DNA from: Actinomycetes bacterium | GTDB lineage: Bacteria > Bacillota > Sulfobacillia > Sulfobacillales > JAIMBI01 | Direction of reading: 5' to 3' | Assembly: GCA_023565505.1 (NCBI GenBank) | Contig: JAIMBI010000001.1 | Coordinates: 124,001 to 188,000, forward strand | DNA length: 64,000 nucleotides | Shown here: positions 1 through 9,087 of the stretch, piece after piece | How the letters are laid out: every line of letters starts with the position of its first letter | How positions within the stretch are numbered: position 1 is the stretch's first letter | Program-made: the position numbers and the translations under genes | Notes under the pieces: generated by a model | The model's input: the letters and a program-made list of their open reading frames with translations, nothing else | What the model was told of the DNA's origin: nothing | The model's database searches: none

Positions 1-1
1 C

Positions 2-391
2 GCGGTGGCCAAGGCGGGCGTGCTCGCGGCGACCCGATCCCTGGCCGTCGAGTGGGCCCCCTACGGGATCCGCCACGTGGCCATCGCACCGGGTCCGTTC
101 CCGACGGAGGGGGCGTGGGCCCGACTGGCCCCCACGCCGGAACTGGCGCAGCACTTGGAAGGGGGCGTCCCGCTGGGCCGGGTGGGGCGACCGGAAGAAC
201 TGGCGAACCTCGCCGCCTACCTGGTCTCCGACTACGCGGCGTTCATCAACGGCGAGGTCGTCACCATAGACGGCGGGGCGTGGCTGAACGACGTCGGCTT
301 CAACCCCCTGCGGCGCCTGACGCCGGAGGACTGGGACCGGATCCGCGAGCTGACGCGGCGCCCGACCTCGGGCGGGGAGGCGCCGGCGTGA
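2..391 (+). CDS. SDR-family oxidoreductase, C-terminal part (2,4-dienoyl-CoA reductase-like)
   Basis: This is the C-terminal 129 residues of a short-chain dehydrogenase/reductase whose 5' end lies outside the window. The visible part begins just after the expected catalytic Tyr with AVAKAGVLAATRSLAVEW, the alpha-helix that follows YxxxK in SDRs. It continues with the substrate-loop segment IAPGPFPTEGAW and the C-terminal signature FINGEVVTIDGG. The PGP.PTEGAW loop resembles 2,4-dienoyl-CoA reductase-type SDRs of fatty-acid oxidation, and the next gene is an acyl-CoA dehydrogenase starting 4 nt before this stop. That pairing suggests a beta-oxidation operon. The exact substrate is inferred; membership of the SDR family is clear. 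Confidence 0.85.
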   Translation, partial: AVAKAGVLAATRSLAVEWAPYGIRHVAIAPGPFPTEGAWARLAPTPELAQHLEGGVPLGRVGRPEELANLAAYLVSDYAAFINGEVVTIDGGAWLNDVGFNPLRRLTPEDWDRIRELTRRPTSGGEAPA

Positions 392-1539
392 GCCGCGCCT
401 ACTGGACCGCCGAGCACGAGCGCTTTCGGGACGTGTTGCGCGCCTTCCTGGACCGCGAGGCGCGGCCGTACTACGACACCTGGGAAGCGGAGCGGGAGGT
501 GCCCCGCTCGTTTTGGCAAAGACTCGGGAAGCAGGGGTACCTCTGCCCGGAAGTGCCGCCTGAATACGGGGGGGCCGGGGCGGACTTCGGCTACGCCGTG
601 GCCATCATCGAGGAACTGGAGCGGGTCGGGTCCGGCCTGGCGGGGATCAGTCTGCACAACGACATCGTGGTGCCGTATCTGCTGGCGTACGGGACCGAGG
701 AGCAGAAGCGTCGCTGGTTGCCCGGCTGCGTGACGGGGGAAACCATCACCGCGGTGGCGATGACGGAGCCGGGCGCGGGGTCTGACTTGGCCGGGATCCG
801 GACCGTCGCGCGGCGCGCGGGCGAGCACTACGTGGTCAACGGGCAGAAGACCTTCATCACCAACGGGATCCTGGCCGACCTGGTCGTCGTCGTGGTGCGC
901 ACCGATCCCGATGCCGAGCCGCACCGGGGACTGAGCCTGCTGGTCGTCGAGCGCGACACCCCCGGGTTCACCCGGGGGCGCAAGCTCAGAAAGATCGGGC
1001 AGCACAGCCAGGACACGGCCGAGTTGTTCTTCAGCGACGCCCGGGTCCCGGTCGGGAATTTGCTCGGCCGGGAAGGCCAGGGGTTCCGGTACCTGATGGA
1101 GCGCCTCGTACAGGAACGCCTGGTGGTCGCGATCGGGGCGCAGGTGGCGGCCGAGGTCATGCTGGAAGACACCCTGGCCTACGTCAAGACGCGGACGGCG
1201 TTCGGCCGGCCCATCGGGGCGTTCCAACACGTCGCCTTCACGCTGGCGGAAGTCGCCACCGAGGTGCGCCTCGGCCGCACGTTCGTGGACGACTTGATCG
1301 GCCGCTACATGGCGGGCGACGATCTGGTGACGGAGGTCTCCATGGCCAAATGGTGGGTCACCGACATGGCCAAGCGGGTCGCCTCCCGGTGCCTGCAACT
1401 GCACGGCGGCTACGGGTACATGGAGGAGTTCCCCATCGCCCGACGCTATCGGGACGTCGCGGTGACCTCCATCTATGCCGGCACCAACGAAATCATGAAG
1501 ACCATCATCGCGCGCCGGATGGGGCTGGGCGAACGGTAG
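388..1539 (+). CDS. Acyl-CoA dehydrogenase (long-chain type)
   Basis: FAD-dependent acyl-CoA dehydrogenase of 383 residues, oxidising acyl-CoA to trans-2-enoyl-CoA and passing electrons to ETF. The GTG start overlaps the preceding SDR stop (GTGA). The N-terminal helical domain is followed by the FAD/substrate segment AMTEPGAGSDLAGI and the C-terminal signature LHGGYGYMEEFPIARRYRD. The late motif is IYAGTNEIMK, where medium-chain enzymes have the catalytic Glu before GT. As in long-chain and isovaleryl-CoA dehydrogenases, the base is instead probably the Glu in the helix around VMLEDTLAYV. This argues for a long- or branched-chain substrate, which is inferred. It is probably co-transcribed with the SDR upstream. 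Confidence 0.93.
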   Translation: MSRAYWTAEHERFRDVLRAFLDREARPYYDTWEAEREVPRSFWQRLGKQGYLCPEVPPEYGGAGADFGYAVAIIEELERVGSGLAGISLHNDIVVPYLLAYGTEEQKRRWLPGCVTGETITAVAMTEPGAGSDLAGIRTVARRAGEHYVVNGQKTFITNGILADLVVVVVRTDPDAEPHRGLSLLVVERDTPGFTRGRKLRKIGQHSQDTAELFFSDARVPVGNLLGREGQGFRYLMERLVQERLVVAIGAQVAAEVMLEDTLAYVKTRTAFGRPIGAFQHVAFTLAEVATEVRLGRTFVDDLIGRYMAGDDLVTEVSMAKWWVTDMAKRVASRCLQLHGGYGYMEEFPIARRYRDVAVTSIYAGTNEIMKTIIARRMGLGER

Positions 1540-1555
1540 GGGCCGGCGGCACGCG

Positions 1556-2764
1556 GTGGGCGTGGGGGAGGAGACGACGGCGGTGGGGCCCATCGCGTTC
1601 CTGATGGTCCTGGCGGCCGGGGCAGCCCTGCCCGGCGCGGTGGCCCGGGCCGTCGCCCTCCGGGAACTCCGCCGCCTGGGGTCGCTGACCTCCTCCGGGG
1701 CGGGGGAACGGCTGTACCGCACGACCCAGGTCTTCCGGTTCGGTGGCGGGGTCTACTTGGTCGCCGGCGGCGCGGCGGCCCTCGACTACCTGTCCGGGGT
1801 CCGCTGGCCCGGCACGTCCATGCCGGCCTTGGTGGGGATCCTCGCCGTGGGCGCCCTCATCTGGCTCGGCGGGGTCCTGCTGGGGATTCAAGCGGGGTTG
1901 TACCCCTGGGTCAAGGCGGTCCGCGGGCTCGAGGCGTCGCTGGGCGAGCAGCTCACACCGGCCATGGTGTTCCTGGTGGTGGCCGTGGTGCCCAACTTGG
2001 TGTGGAATCTCGGCCTCGCGCTCGCGGAGACGACCTGGCGGACACGCGTCGTCGCGCGCCCGGTCACCCTCCTGATCCTGGCTTCGGCGTACGTCACGCT
2101 CCTTTTGGTGTTGGCGCCCCGGGTGTGGCCGCGCCTCGTCCGGTCGCGGCCCCTCGGGGAGCCGGAGGCCGGCGCCATCCGCGCGCTGGCGCGGCGGGCG
2201 GGGGTCCGTGTGGAGCGTGTCTCGGTGATCCCGTGGTCCCGGCAACGGATCGCCAATGCCATGGTGGTCGGGTACGGGCGTCCCCACATTCTGGTGACGG
2301 ACTATCTCCTGGCCCAGTGCACGCCGGAGGAGGTCGAGGCGGTGGTCGCCCACGAACTCGGGCACATCCGGTTGCACCATGTGTGGTGGCGCGCGGCCCT
2401 GGCGTGGCTCTGGATCGCCGTGGCCGGCGCCGGTTCCGCCCTGCTGGCCCGCCTGCCGACGACGCCCCCCGTCTGGGCCGCGGCGGGCGGATGGCTGGTG
2501 CTGCTGGTCGGGTACTTCGTCGTGGGCGTCAACGCCGTGGGCCGTCGGCAGGAACTCGCCGCCGACCGCTACGTGGTCCAACTCGGCGTGGATCCGCGAC
2601 ATCTCGCGTCGGCGCTCGAGCGGCTGGCCGTCGCCAACACGCTGCCGCGCCGCTGGGACAAGGTGTTCCGCCTCTTCCAGTCGCACCCCGGCGTGGAGGA
2701 GCGGGTCCGGCGGCTCGTCGGCGCCTATCCGGCACCGGCGCCGGCCCCGGAGGATCACGCTTGA
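1556..2764 (+). CDS. M48-family membrane zinc metalloprotease
   Basis: Integral membrane peptidase of 402 residues related to HtpX/Ste24. Several hydrophobic segments fill the first ~190 residues. The zinc motif HELGH lies in VVAHELGHIRLHH near residue 265, another membrane pair follows, and the third zinc ligand is the Glu in RRQELAADRY. The C-terminus (SHPGVEERVRRL) is also typical of M48 proteins. The GTG start 16 nt after the acyl-CoA dehydrogenase stop was chosen because no better start precedes the first membrane segment. The likely role is membrane or envelope protein quality control; substrates cannot be read from sequence. Confidence 0.9.
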   Translation: MGVGEETTAVGPIAFLMVLAAGAALPGAVARAVALRELRRLGSLTSSGAGERLYRTTQVFRFGGGVYLVAGGAAALDYLSGVRWPGTSMPALVGILAVGALIWLGGVLLGIQAGLYPWVKAVRGLEASLGEQLTPAMVFLVVAVVPNLVWNLGLALAETTWRTRVVARPVTLLILASAYVTLLLVLAPRVWPRLVRSRPLGEPEAGAIRALARRAGVRVERVSVIPWSRQRIANAMVVGYGRPHILVTDYLLAQCTPEEVEAVVAHELGHIRLHHVWWRAALAWLWIAVAGAGSALLARLPTTPPVWAAAGGWLVLLVGYFVVGVNAVGRRQELAADRYVVQLGVDPRHLASALERLAVANTLPRRWDKVFRLFQSHPGVEERVRRLVGAYPAPAPAPEDHA

Positions 2765-3818
2765 GCGAGCGGGCGTGACTCCGCGTCGAAAAAGGTGGTC
2801 ATCGCGCCGGTGCGCTCCCTGATGATGGATCTGCTGGGCGTGATGCCGGTCGGGGGAGCGATGCGGGGCGGTCCGGCGGCCCCGGCCCGCGGGCACGGGC
2901 CCCTCGCGGTGTCTCGTAGACACCGCTTGTCCCGTCGGGGCCGCCACCCAGACCAGCGCGGGGAACCCGGCGCCGGCGGGACGCCCCCTCGCGCACCGGG
3001 CAGGGTGACCGAGCGGGAGACGTCCGCTGCCGGCTGACCATCGACCGGACGGAGCATGTCGGCGTGGCTTGGCCGAAGCCGACCCGACCGGACTCGGCAG
3101 AGACCGAGCGAGGTTGCGGGACGAGCGGAGCGGGTGAGGGGGGACGCGGCGGTCCGGGCTGGAGAGCAAGCCGCCAAGACGCGGCGCCGGTGCAGGGTTC
3201 GGGGCCAAGGCCCCCAGGGGGATGAACCGGGTGGGCACGCTAGGAGCCGGGAACCCGGCCGGCGACGGGCGTGGCACCGCCCGGCGTGGCGGTTGGGACC
3301 GGGTTGAGCATCCTGGAGAACCGTGCCGTTCCGCGATGCCCGCCGGTTTGACGCCGGCCACGGGTGAGCGACGGGTTCAAGCGGGCGGGTTCCAACGGGT
3401 CAGGAACCCGGGCTTGCTTTATCATGGATGCGATTTCGCATTAAAGTGAGTGGAGGAGGCGGTCACGATGCCCGAGCGGACGTTTTGTCGCTGATCGCGT
3501 TCCGGCGGAGGCGGCCATAGGGTCAAGGCCATGTGCCGGTCCGGGATCCGACACATGAGCACCGCGTGCCAAGGACCCGGGGATGGGGCCGGAACCCGGG
3601 GTGTTCCGTCCGGACTTCGCTGCGGCGAGAAGGAACGGGTTCGACAGCTAGGACGGCGACGAGTGCGGCCACGCCCGGCACGCGCCGGCGCCACGGCCCC
3701 GTTGGGCGGCGATCGGCTGCGCGTCTTTGCCCCCGGTGCGGCGGGATCGGCTGAGTGATCGGGTCAACTGGTGGCCGACCAGCCAGGTAGAACAGTGCGA
3801 GTAAAGGAGAATCAGCTC
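2765..3818 (+). other. Gene-poor 1-kb region upstream of icd
   Basis: About 1.05 kb without a convincing gene on either strand. The open frames present are short, rich in Gly/Arg/Pro and lack homology that I recognise. The stretch is very GC-rich and contains repeated short strings such as GGGAACCCGG. The only strong signal is the Shine-Dalgarno AAAGGAG just before icd. A decayed mobile element or a structured RNA are possible, but neither is shown. Confidence 0.5.
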
Positions 3819-5261
3819 ATGGCAGGGCGCGTCCCCATTACCGTGGCCTACGGAGACGGGATCGGTCCGGAGATTATGGAGGCCACGCTACGCATCATCC
3901 AGGCAGCCGGGGCTAACATCGAGATCGAGACGATCGAGATTGGGGAAAAAGTGTACCTGCGCGGCGTGGAAACCGGGATGGAACCGGGCGCGTGGGATTC
4001 CCTGCGGCGGACCAAGGTGTTTCTCAAGGCCCCGATCACGACCCCCCAGGGCGGTGGTTACAAGAGCCTCAACGTCACGGTCCGGAAGGCGCTCGGGCTG
4101 TACGCCAACGTCCGCCCCTGTGTGTCCTATCACCCCTTCGTCCGTACGAAGCACCCCAACATGGATGTGGTCATCGTCCGGGAGAACGAGGAGGATCTGT
4201 ACGCGGGCATCGAGCACCGGCAGACGGACCAGGTGTACCAGTGCCTGAAGCTCATCACGCGTCCCGGTTCGGAAAAGGTCATTCGGTATGCGTTCGAATA
4301 CGCGCGCGTCCACAATCGTAAAAAGGTTACCTGTTTCGTCAAAGACAACATCATGAAGCTCACCGACGGACTGTTCCACAAAGTGTTCGACGAGATCGCC
4401 GCGGAGTATCCGGACATCGAACACGAAACGTGGATCGTCGACATTGGCGCGGCCAAGCTCGCGGATACGCCGGAACAATTCGATGTCGTCGTGATGCCGA
4501 ACCTGTACGGCGACGTGCTGTCCGACGTGGCGGCGCAGATCGCGGGGTCGGTGGGCTTGGCCGGCTCGGCCAATATCGGCGAGCACTTTGCGATGTTCGA
4601 GGCCATTCACGGCTCGGCACCGCGCCGGGCGGGACAAAACCTCGCGAATCCGTCGGGACTGTTGCTCGCGGCGGTGATGATGCTGGTCCACATCGGCCAA
4701 CCCGACGTCGCCATGCGGGTGCACAATGCGTGGCTGAAGACGATTGAGGACGGCATTCATACGTACGACATCTTCAAGGAGGGAGTCAGCCGGCAGAAAG
4801 TCGGCACGCGGGAGTTCGCCGACGCCGTCATCGACCGCCTGGGCGAACAACCTCAAGTGCTGAAGCCCGTATCGTACGGGACGTCCGAGTCGCTCTCGTT
4901 GTGGCGGAAGAAGGACCGGCCCAAGGCGGAAAAACGGCTCGTGGGCGTCGACGTATTCCTGGACTGGGACAAGGGATCGCCCAATGACCTCGGCAATTCG
5001 CTCAGCCAGGTGTCGGCGGGCCCCTTGCAATTGCGGGTCATCACCAACCGCGGCGTGAAAGTCTGGCCGGACGGACTGCCGGAGACATTCTGCACGGATC
5101 ACTGGCGGTGTCGGTTTCTGGGTCGGGAGGGCGAAGACGTGCAGCCCGCCCACGTGGTTCAACTGCTCGAACGGGTCATCCAAGCCGGTTTCGACCCGAT
5201 CAAGACGGAGAACCTCTATCTTTTCGACGGCGTGCCGGGATTCTCGGCGGTACACGGATAG
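3819..5261 (+). CDS. icd: NADP-type isocitrate dehydrogenase (long, Thermus-like form)
   Basis: Isocitrate dehydrogenase converting isocitrate to 2-oxoglutarate in the TCA cycle. The ATG at 3819 sits 10 nt after AAAGGAG, giving about 480 residues. The Rossmann-like start ITVAYGDGIGPEIM, the substrate region YKSLNVTVRKALGLYANVRP, the conserved VIVRENEEDLYAG and the metal/NAD(P) region MPNLYGDVLSDVAAQIAGS are all present, followed by FEAIHGSAPRRAGQ. A C-terminal extension of roughly 140 residues beyond the catalytic core matches the long form known from Thermus and Rickettsia relatives. Its wobble positions are visibly less GC-rich than in neighbouring genes, and it sits alone between two gene-poor stretches, so horizontal acquisition is possible. 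Cofactor preference (NADP versus NAD) is inferred from family. Confidence 0.95.
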   Translation: MAGRVPITVAYGDGIGPEIMEATLRIIQAAGANIEIETIEIGEKVYLRGVETGMEPGAWDSLRRTKVFLKAPITTPQGGGYKSLNVTVRKALGLYANVRPCVSYHPFVRTKHPNMDVVIVRENEEDLYAGIEHRQTDQVYQCLKLITRPGSEKVIRYAFEYARVHNRKKVTCFVKDNIMKLTDGLFHKVFDEIAAEYPDIEHETWIVDIGAAKLADTPEQFDVVVMPNLYGDVLSDVAAQIAGSVGLAGSANIGEHFAMFEAIHGSAPRRAGQNLANPSGLLLAAVMMLVHIGQPDVAMRVHNAWLKTIEDGIHTYDIFKEGVSRQKVGTREFADAVIDRLGEQPQVLKPVSYGTSESLSLWRKKDRPKAEKRLVGVDVFLDWDKGSPNDLGNSLSQVSAGPLQLRVITNRGVKVWPDGLPETFCTDHWRCRFLGREGEDVQPAHVVQLLERVIQAGFDPIKTENLYLFDGVPGFSAVHG

Positions 5262-6366
5262 CATCCTGAGGTCGGTCGGTACGGCGAGGACTCCGTTCCC
5301 GACGTCGACGGATTCCTTGACCGCGGCCCGGCGTGGGCGGGATCCCGGATCGCGGCGCGGTGCAGGCGCTCGTCGGTGGCCATGCGGTCCTCGGCCATCC
5401 CGGGGGACGGCACGGCCTCGCCGTTCCCGTAAACGCCTTGGCCGGTGTCGGAGTGCCTGGGCCGCACGGTGACGCCGCGTCGGCCGTGGGCTCGTCGCCC
5501 CGGGATGCCGCCCGCTCCCGGGGCGACGCGTTTGCCGGCGGCCGGCCTGGGTGCACGCCTGCGGCAGGTGCCGAGCCTCTCGATGTTCCCGTCGAGACGG
5601 CCACGCTTCCTTCCCTGGTGCATCGGCCCGTCACGCGGCGGATGCCTCCGCGATGGTCGGCCCTCCGCCACCTTCGACCCCCAGGCCGACGGGGGTATGA
5701 CAGGCCCCGCCTCCTTCTTCCGTAGCCAACGCGAGCCGGCGGCTCGACCCGCCGGGCGACGCGGTGTAGCCGGGAACCCGGTACCAGGCCGGCGTCCGAC
5801 GGGGTGAGGGTGACCGAAGGGGGAGGCCGCCTTCGCGGCTGGGGCGGGGTTTGTGATACGCTCGGACCAGGAGAGAGCCGCGGATGGCCGCGCTACGCAC
5901 CGAACGGCCGCGCGCGTGAGGGAGACTCCCGGCCCACCCGTAAGGCGTCGAAGGGGTGCTGACTGCCGTGCCCCCGGGCCCCGGACCGACAGGTCCTGAT
6001 GGGCCGGCGCGGAGGCAAGGGGTGCGGGAAGCATGGCGGAACCCGGCCCGAGTCCCGCCCCCGTGCGCCGTCGGTGCGCGCCTGGCCGCCTGCCTGGGTA
6101 TCGGACTTTCGGGGGCCGCCGGCGGATTCCCGACGCTGCCCTGACCGACGCCGTCGCGTGGCGTAAGGCGTCGGACACGATCCTGGGCGCATGGCGAGAC
6201 CACCGCGATACCCGCTGCGACGGTGGAGCGGATACGGGCTACACTCGGGGCGGTCCGCGGCGGATCGGGTGGCGTGGGGCGGAACGACCGCCGTCGGTCG
6301 GGCGGACGAGCGGGACGCGACCGGACCGCGGGCGGGCGCGGCGAGAACGGAAGGGGGGCTCGGGCG
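5262..6366 (+). other. Gene-poor 1.1-kb region downstream of icd
   Basis: No credible coding sequence on either strand between icd and hemQ. Open frames are low-complexity Arg/Gly/Pro shadows. Strings such as GCCGGGAACCCGG, followed by CCGGCG and then GGGTGACCGA, also occur in the stretch before icd. The two flanks may therefore be related decayed copies of one element. I see no transposase, tRNA or recognisable riboswitch here. Confidence 0.45.
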
Positions 6367-7113
6367 GTGAGCGAAGCGGTGGAAACCCTTGACGGATGGC
6401 ATGTCCTCCACGATTTTCGCCGAGTGGACTGGGATGTTTGGACGGCGTGGACGGACCGGGAACGGCGGGACGCCCTGGAGGCCTTCCAGGCCCTGTGGGC
6501 GGACTGGGCGGCGGTCGACCGGGCCCGATCCGGCAGCTTCGGCGCCTACCAGGTGGTGGGGCACAAGGCCGACCTCCTGCTCCTGCACTTCCGCCCCACC
6601 TTGGGCGAACTGGTGGACGTCAAGTTCCGGCTCGACAAGACGCCGATGGGGCGGGTCCTGCGTCCGGCCTCCTCGTACCTCTCGATCGTCGAGTTGTCGA
6701 AATACCTGGCCCAGGGCGACGCCGATCCCGCCACCAACCCGTATCTCAAGGCCCGCCTGGAACCGGCCGTCCCGGACAAGCAGGCGGTCTGCTTCTACCC
6801 CATGTCCAAGCGGCGGCAGGGGGCCGACAACTGGTACATGTTGGACCGCGAGACGCGGGCCCGGTTGATGCGGAGCCACGGGACCATCGGGCGCCGGTAC
6901 CACGACCGGGTGATCCAGATCATCTCCGGCTCGCAGGGTCTGGACGACTGGGAATGGGGGGTGACGCTGTTCGCCGACACCGCCCTCGACTTCAAGAAGC
7001 TGGTGTACGAGATGCGCTTTGACGAGGCCAGCGCGCGTTACGCGGACTTCGGCCCCTTCTACGTGGGGACGCGCGTGGACTTCGGAGACGTCGAACGGCT
7101 GCTCGCCGTCTGA
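6367..7113 (+). CDS. hemQ: Coproheme decarboxylase HemQ/ChdC
   Basis: Chlorite-dismutase-fold enzyme of 248 residues that oxidatively decarboxylates Fe-coproporphyrin III to haem b, the last step of the coproporphyrin-dependent pathway of Gram-positive bacteria. The proximal haem ligand is the His in RLMRSHGTIGRRY (about residue 171). The radical-forming Tyr is in VCFYPMSKRR (about residue 144). The GTG at 6367 precedes SEAVETLDGWHVLHDFRRV, the usual HemQ N-terminus. It heads a tightly packed operon with hemE, hemH and hemY, which settles its role as haem synthesis rather than chlorite detoxification. Confidence 0.95.
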   Translation: MSEAVETLDGWHVLHDFRRVDWDVWTAWTDRERRDALEAFQALWADWAAVDRARSGSFGAYQVVGHKADLLLLHFRPTLGELVDVKFRLDKTPMGRVLRPASSYLSIVELSKYLAQGDADPATNPYLKARLEPAVPDKQAVCFYPMSKRRQGADNWYMLDRETRARLMRSHGTIGRRYHDRVIQIISGSQGLDDWEWGVTLFADTALDFKKLVYEMRFDEASARYADFGPFYVGTRVDFGDVERLLAV

Positions 7114-7129
7114 GGAAGGAGGGGCCGCA

Positions 7130-8161
7130 ACGCAGGCCGATCGCTTTCTCCGGGCGTGCCGCGGGGAACCCCACGACACGGTGCCGGTCTGGTTCATGCG
7201 CCAGGCCGGGCGGTACCAGCCGGAGTATCGGGCGCTCCGGGAACGCTACAGCCTCCTCCAGATCGCGTTGAATCCGGCCCTGGCGACGGAGGTCACGGTC
7301 CGGCCCGTCGAGGCGTTCGGGGTCGATGCCGCCATCCTGTTCTCCGACATCATGGTCCCCCTGGGGCCGCTCGGGATCCGGTACGAGATCCAGGAAGGCG
7401 TCGGTCCCGTGGTCCCGGACCCGATTCGGACGGGAGCCCAGGTGGCCCGACTGGGCGAACTGGATCCCGCCCGCGATCTGCCGATGGTCCTCGAGGCGGT
7501 GGAGCGCATCGTCGCCCGGTTGCACGGCGTTCCGCTCATCGGGTTCGCCGGTGCCCCCTTCACCTTGGCCAGTTACTTGGTCGAAGGCCAGCCGACGCGG
7601 CAGTACGTCGCCACCAAGCGGCTGATGTGGTCCGACCCCGCGACGTGGGGCGCTCTCATGGACGTCCTGGCCGAGACGGCCGTCCGGTACCTGACGGCGC
7701 AGATCCGCGCGGGGGCGCAGGCTGTCCAGCTCTTCGACAGTTGGGCCGGCGCGCTTTCGCCTGCTGACTACCGGCAGTATGTCCTGCCCGCCACCCGCCG
7801 CATCTTCGCCGGTCTGGCCGAACTGGGCGTGCCCCGCATCTACTTCGGCGTCGGGACCGGTTCGCTGCTTGAGCTGATGCAAGCCACGGGCGCGGACGTG
7901 GTGGGGGTCGACTGGCGTACCCCGCTGCCCGAGGCGCGGCGTCGCCTGGGACCGGGGACGGCGCTGCAGGGCAACCTCGACCCGGTCGCTCTGCTGGCGC
8001 CGTGGCCGGTGTTGGCGGCGGCGGCCGACCGCATTCTCACGGCGATGCGAGGGGACTACGCCTTCGTGTTTAACCTCGGCCACGGCGTCCTGCCCGAGAC
8101 GGACCCCGAGCAGGTCCGGCGGCTGGTGGCCTACGTGCATGACCGGGGAGGCGCCGCGTGA
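7130..8161 (+). CDS. hemE: Uroporphyrinogen decarboxylase, apparent ACG start
   Basis: Decarboxylates uroporphyrinogen III to coproporphyrinogen III. The family N-terminus is intact (RFLRACRGEPHDTVPVWFMRQAGRYQPEYR), and FSDIMVPLGPLG, FAGAPFTLASYLVEG and FNLGHGVLPETDPE follow, giving about 343 residues. No ATG, GTG or TTG lies between the hemQ stop and this conserved start. The Shine-Dalgarno AAGGAGGGG at 7117-7125 is ideally spaced from an ACG codon at 7130 (ACG-CAG-GCC-GAT-CGC), so ACG is the best start. The alternative is a start inside hemQ, for which no suitable codon exists in frame nearby. The stop overlaps the hemH start. Confidence 0.93.
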   Translation, partial: TQADRFLRACRGEPHDTVPVWFMRQAGRYQPEYRALRERYSLLQIALNPALATEVTVRPVEAFGVDAAILFSDIMVPLGPLGIRYEIQEGVGPVVPDPIRTGAQVARLGELDPARDLPMVLEAVERIVARLHGVPLIGFAGAPFTLASYLVEGQPTRQYVATKRLMWSDPATWGALMDVLAETAVRYLTAQIRAGAQAVQLFDSWAGALSPADYRQYVLPATRRIFAGLAELGVPRIYFGVGTGSLLELMQATGADVVGVDWRTPLPEARRRLGPGTALQGNLDPVALLAPWPVLAAAADRILTAMRGDYAFVFNLGHGVLPETDPEQVRRLVAYVHDRGGAA

Positions 8162-9087
8162 AGGTCGGCGTGTTGCTGATGGCCCACGGTGCGGCTCGGG
8201 GCCTGGACGACATCCCGCGCTACTACGCCCACATCCGTCACGGGCAGCCGCTGTCGCCGGCGGTGCTGCGCGAACTGAGCGACCGGTACCGGGCCATCGG
8301 GGGTTACTCGCCGCTTCACGAGATCACGGCGGCGTTGGCGCGCCGCCTGGCCGGGGTGCTGGGGGTCAGGCCGGGGGTGGTCGACTGGCATGTGTATCAT
8401 GGTTTTCGCCATGCGCCGCCGTTCATTGCCGACGCCGTGGCCGCGATGGCAGCCGACGGGGTGCAGCGGGGGATCGGTGTGGTGCTGGCCCCCCACGACT
8501 CGGCCCTGAGCGGCGGGCGCTACCGGGCCGCGGCCGAGGAGGCGCGGGCCGCGGTGGACGGAGCCCCGCCGTTCACCTACGTCGCCTCCTGGCACTTGGA
8601 ACCCCGCCTTGTCCACCTCCTGGCCAGCCGGGTGCGCGAGGCGCAGGCGTATTGGCCGGAGGCGGAACGCGACGCCGTGCCGGTGGTGTTCACGGCCCAC
8701 AGTCTGCCGGAACGGATTCGGGCGGAGGGGGACTCGTATGCCGACCAAGTCCGTGCCACGGCGCGGGCCGTGGCCGACCTGGCCGGCTTGGCGGCCTGGG
8801 AGGTAGCCTGGCAGAGTGCCGGGCGGACGGGCGAGCCGTGGATGGGTCCGGACATCCTCGAGGTCGTCGACCGCCTGGCGGGAGAAGGCCGGCCGGGGGT
8901 CCTCGTCTGCCCGCTCGGATTCGTGGCGGACCATCTGGAGGTCCTGTACGACCTGGACATCCAGGCGGCCGCCGCGGCTGCGGCCCGCGGGCTCCGCTGG
9001 CGCCGAACGCGGTCGCTGAACGACGATCCGGCCCTGGCGGAGGTTTTGGCGGACATCGTGGAACGAGAGGTGGTGCTCCGTGCCTGA
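8158..9087 (+). CDS. hemH: Coproporphyrin III ferrochelatase
   Basis: Inserts ferrous iron into coproporphyrin III (CpfC activity in this pathway type). The protein has 309 residues. The catalytic His is in VVFTAHSLPER and the acidic pair in GFVADHLEVLYDLD. The N-terminus KVGVLLMAHGAARGLDDIPRYY is typical. The GTG start overlaps the hemE stop by four bases, and the gene overlaps hemY by eight, indicating translational coupling. Given hemQ and hemY next to it, coproporphyrin rather than protoporphyrin is the probable substrate. Confidence 0.95.
   Translation: MKVGVLLMAHGAARGLDDIPRYYAHIRHGQPLSPAVLRELSDRYRAIGGYSPLHEITAALARRLAGVLGVRPGVVDWHVYHGFRHAPPFIADAVAAMAADGVQRGIGVVLAPHDSALSGGRYRAAAEEARAAVDGAPPFTYVASWHLEPRLVHLLASRVREAQAYWPEAERDAVPVVFTAHSLPERIRAEGDSYADQVRATARAVADLAGLAAWEVAWQSAGRTGEPWMGPDILEVVDRLAGEGRPGVLVCPLGFVADHLEVLYDLDIQAAAAAAARGLRWRRTRSLNDDPALAEVLADIVEREVVLRA

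Noticed and set aside
232-1722. Long open frame antisense to the acyl-CoA dehydrogenase
   Set aside because: Shadow frame of a high-GC gene; residues are Arg/Pro/His-rich and match no family, while the plus strand encodes a clear enzyme.
3240-3760. Structured RNA (RNase P, tmRNA, SRP) in the region before icd
   Set aside because: Landmark sequences of these RNAs were looked for and not found on either strand.
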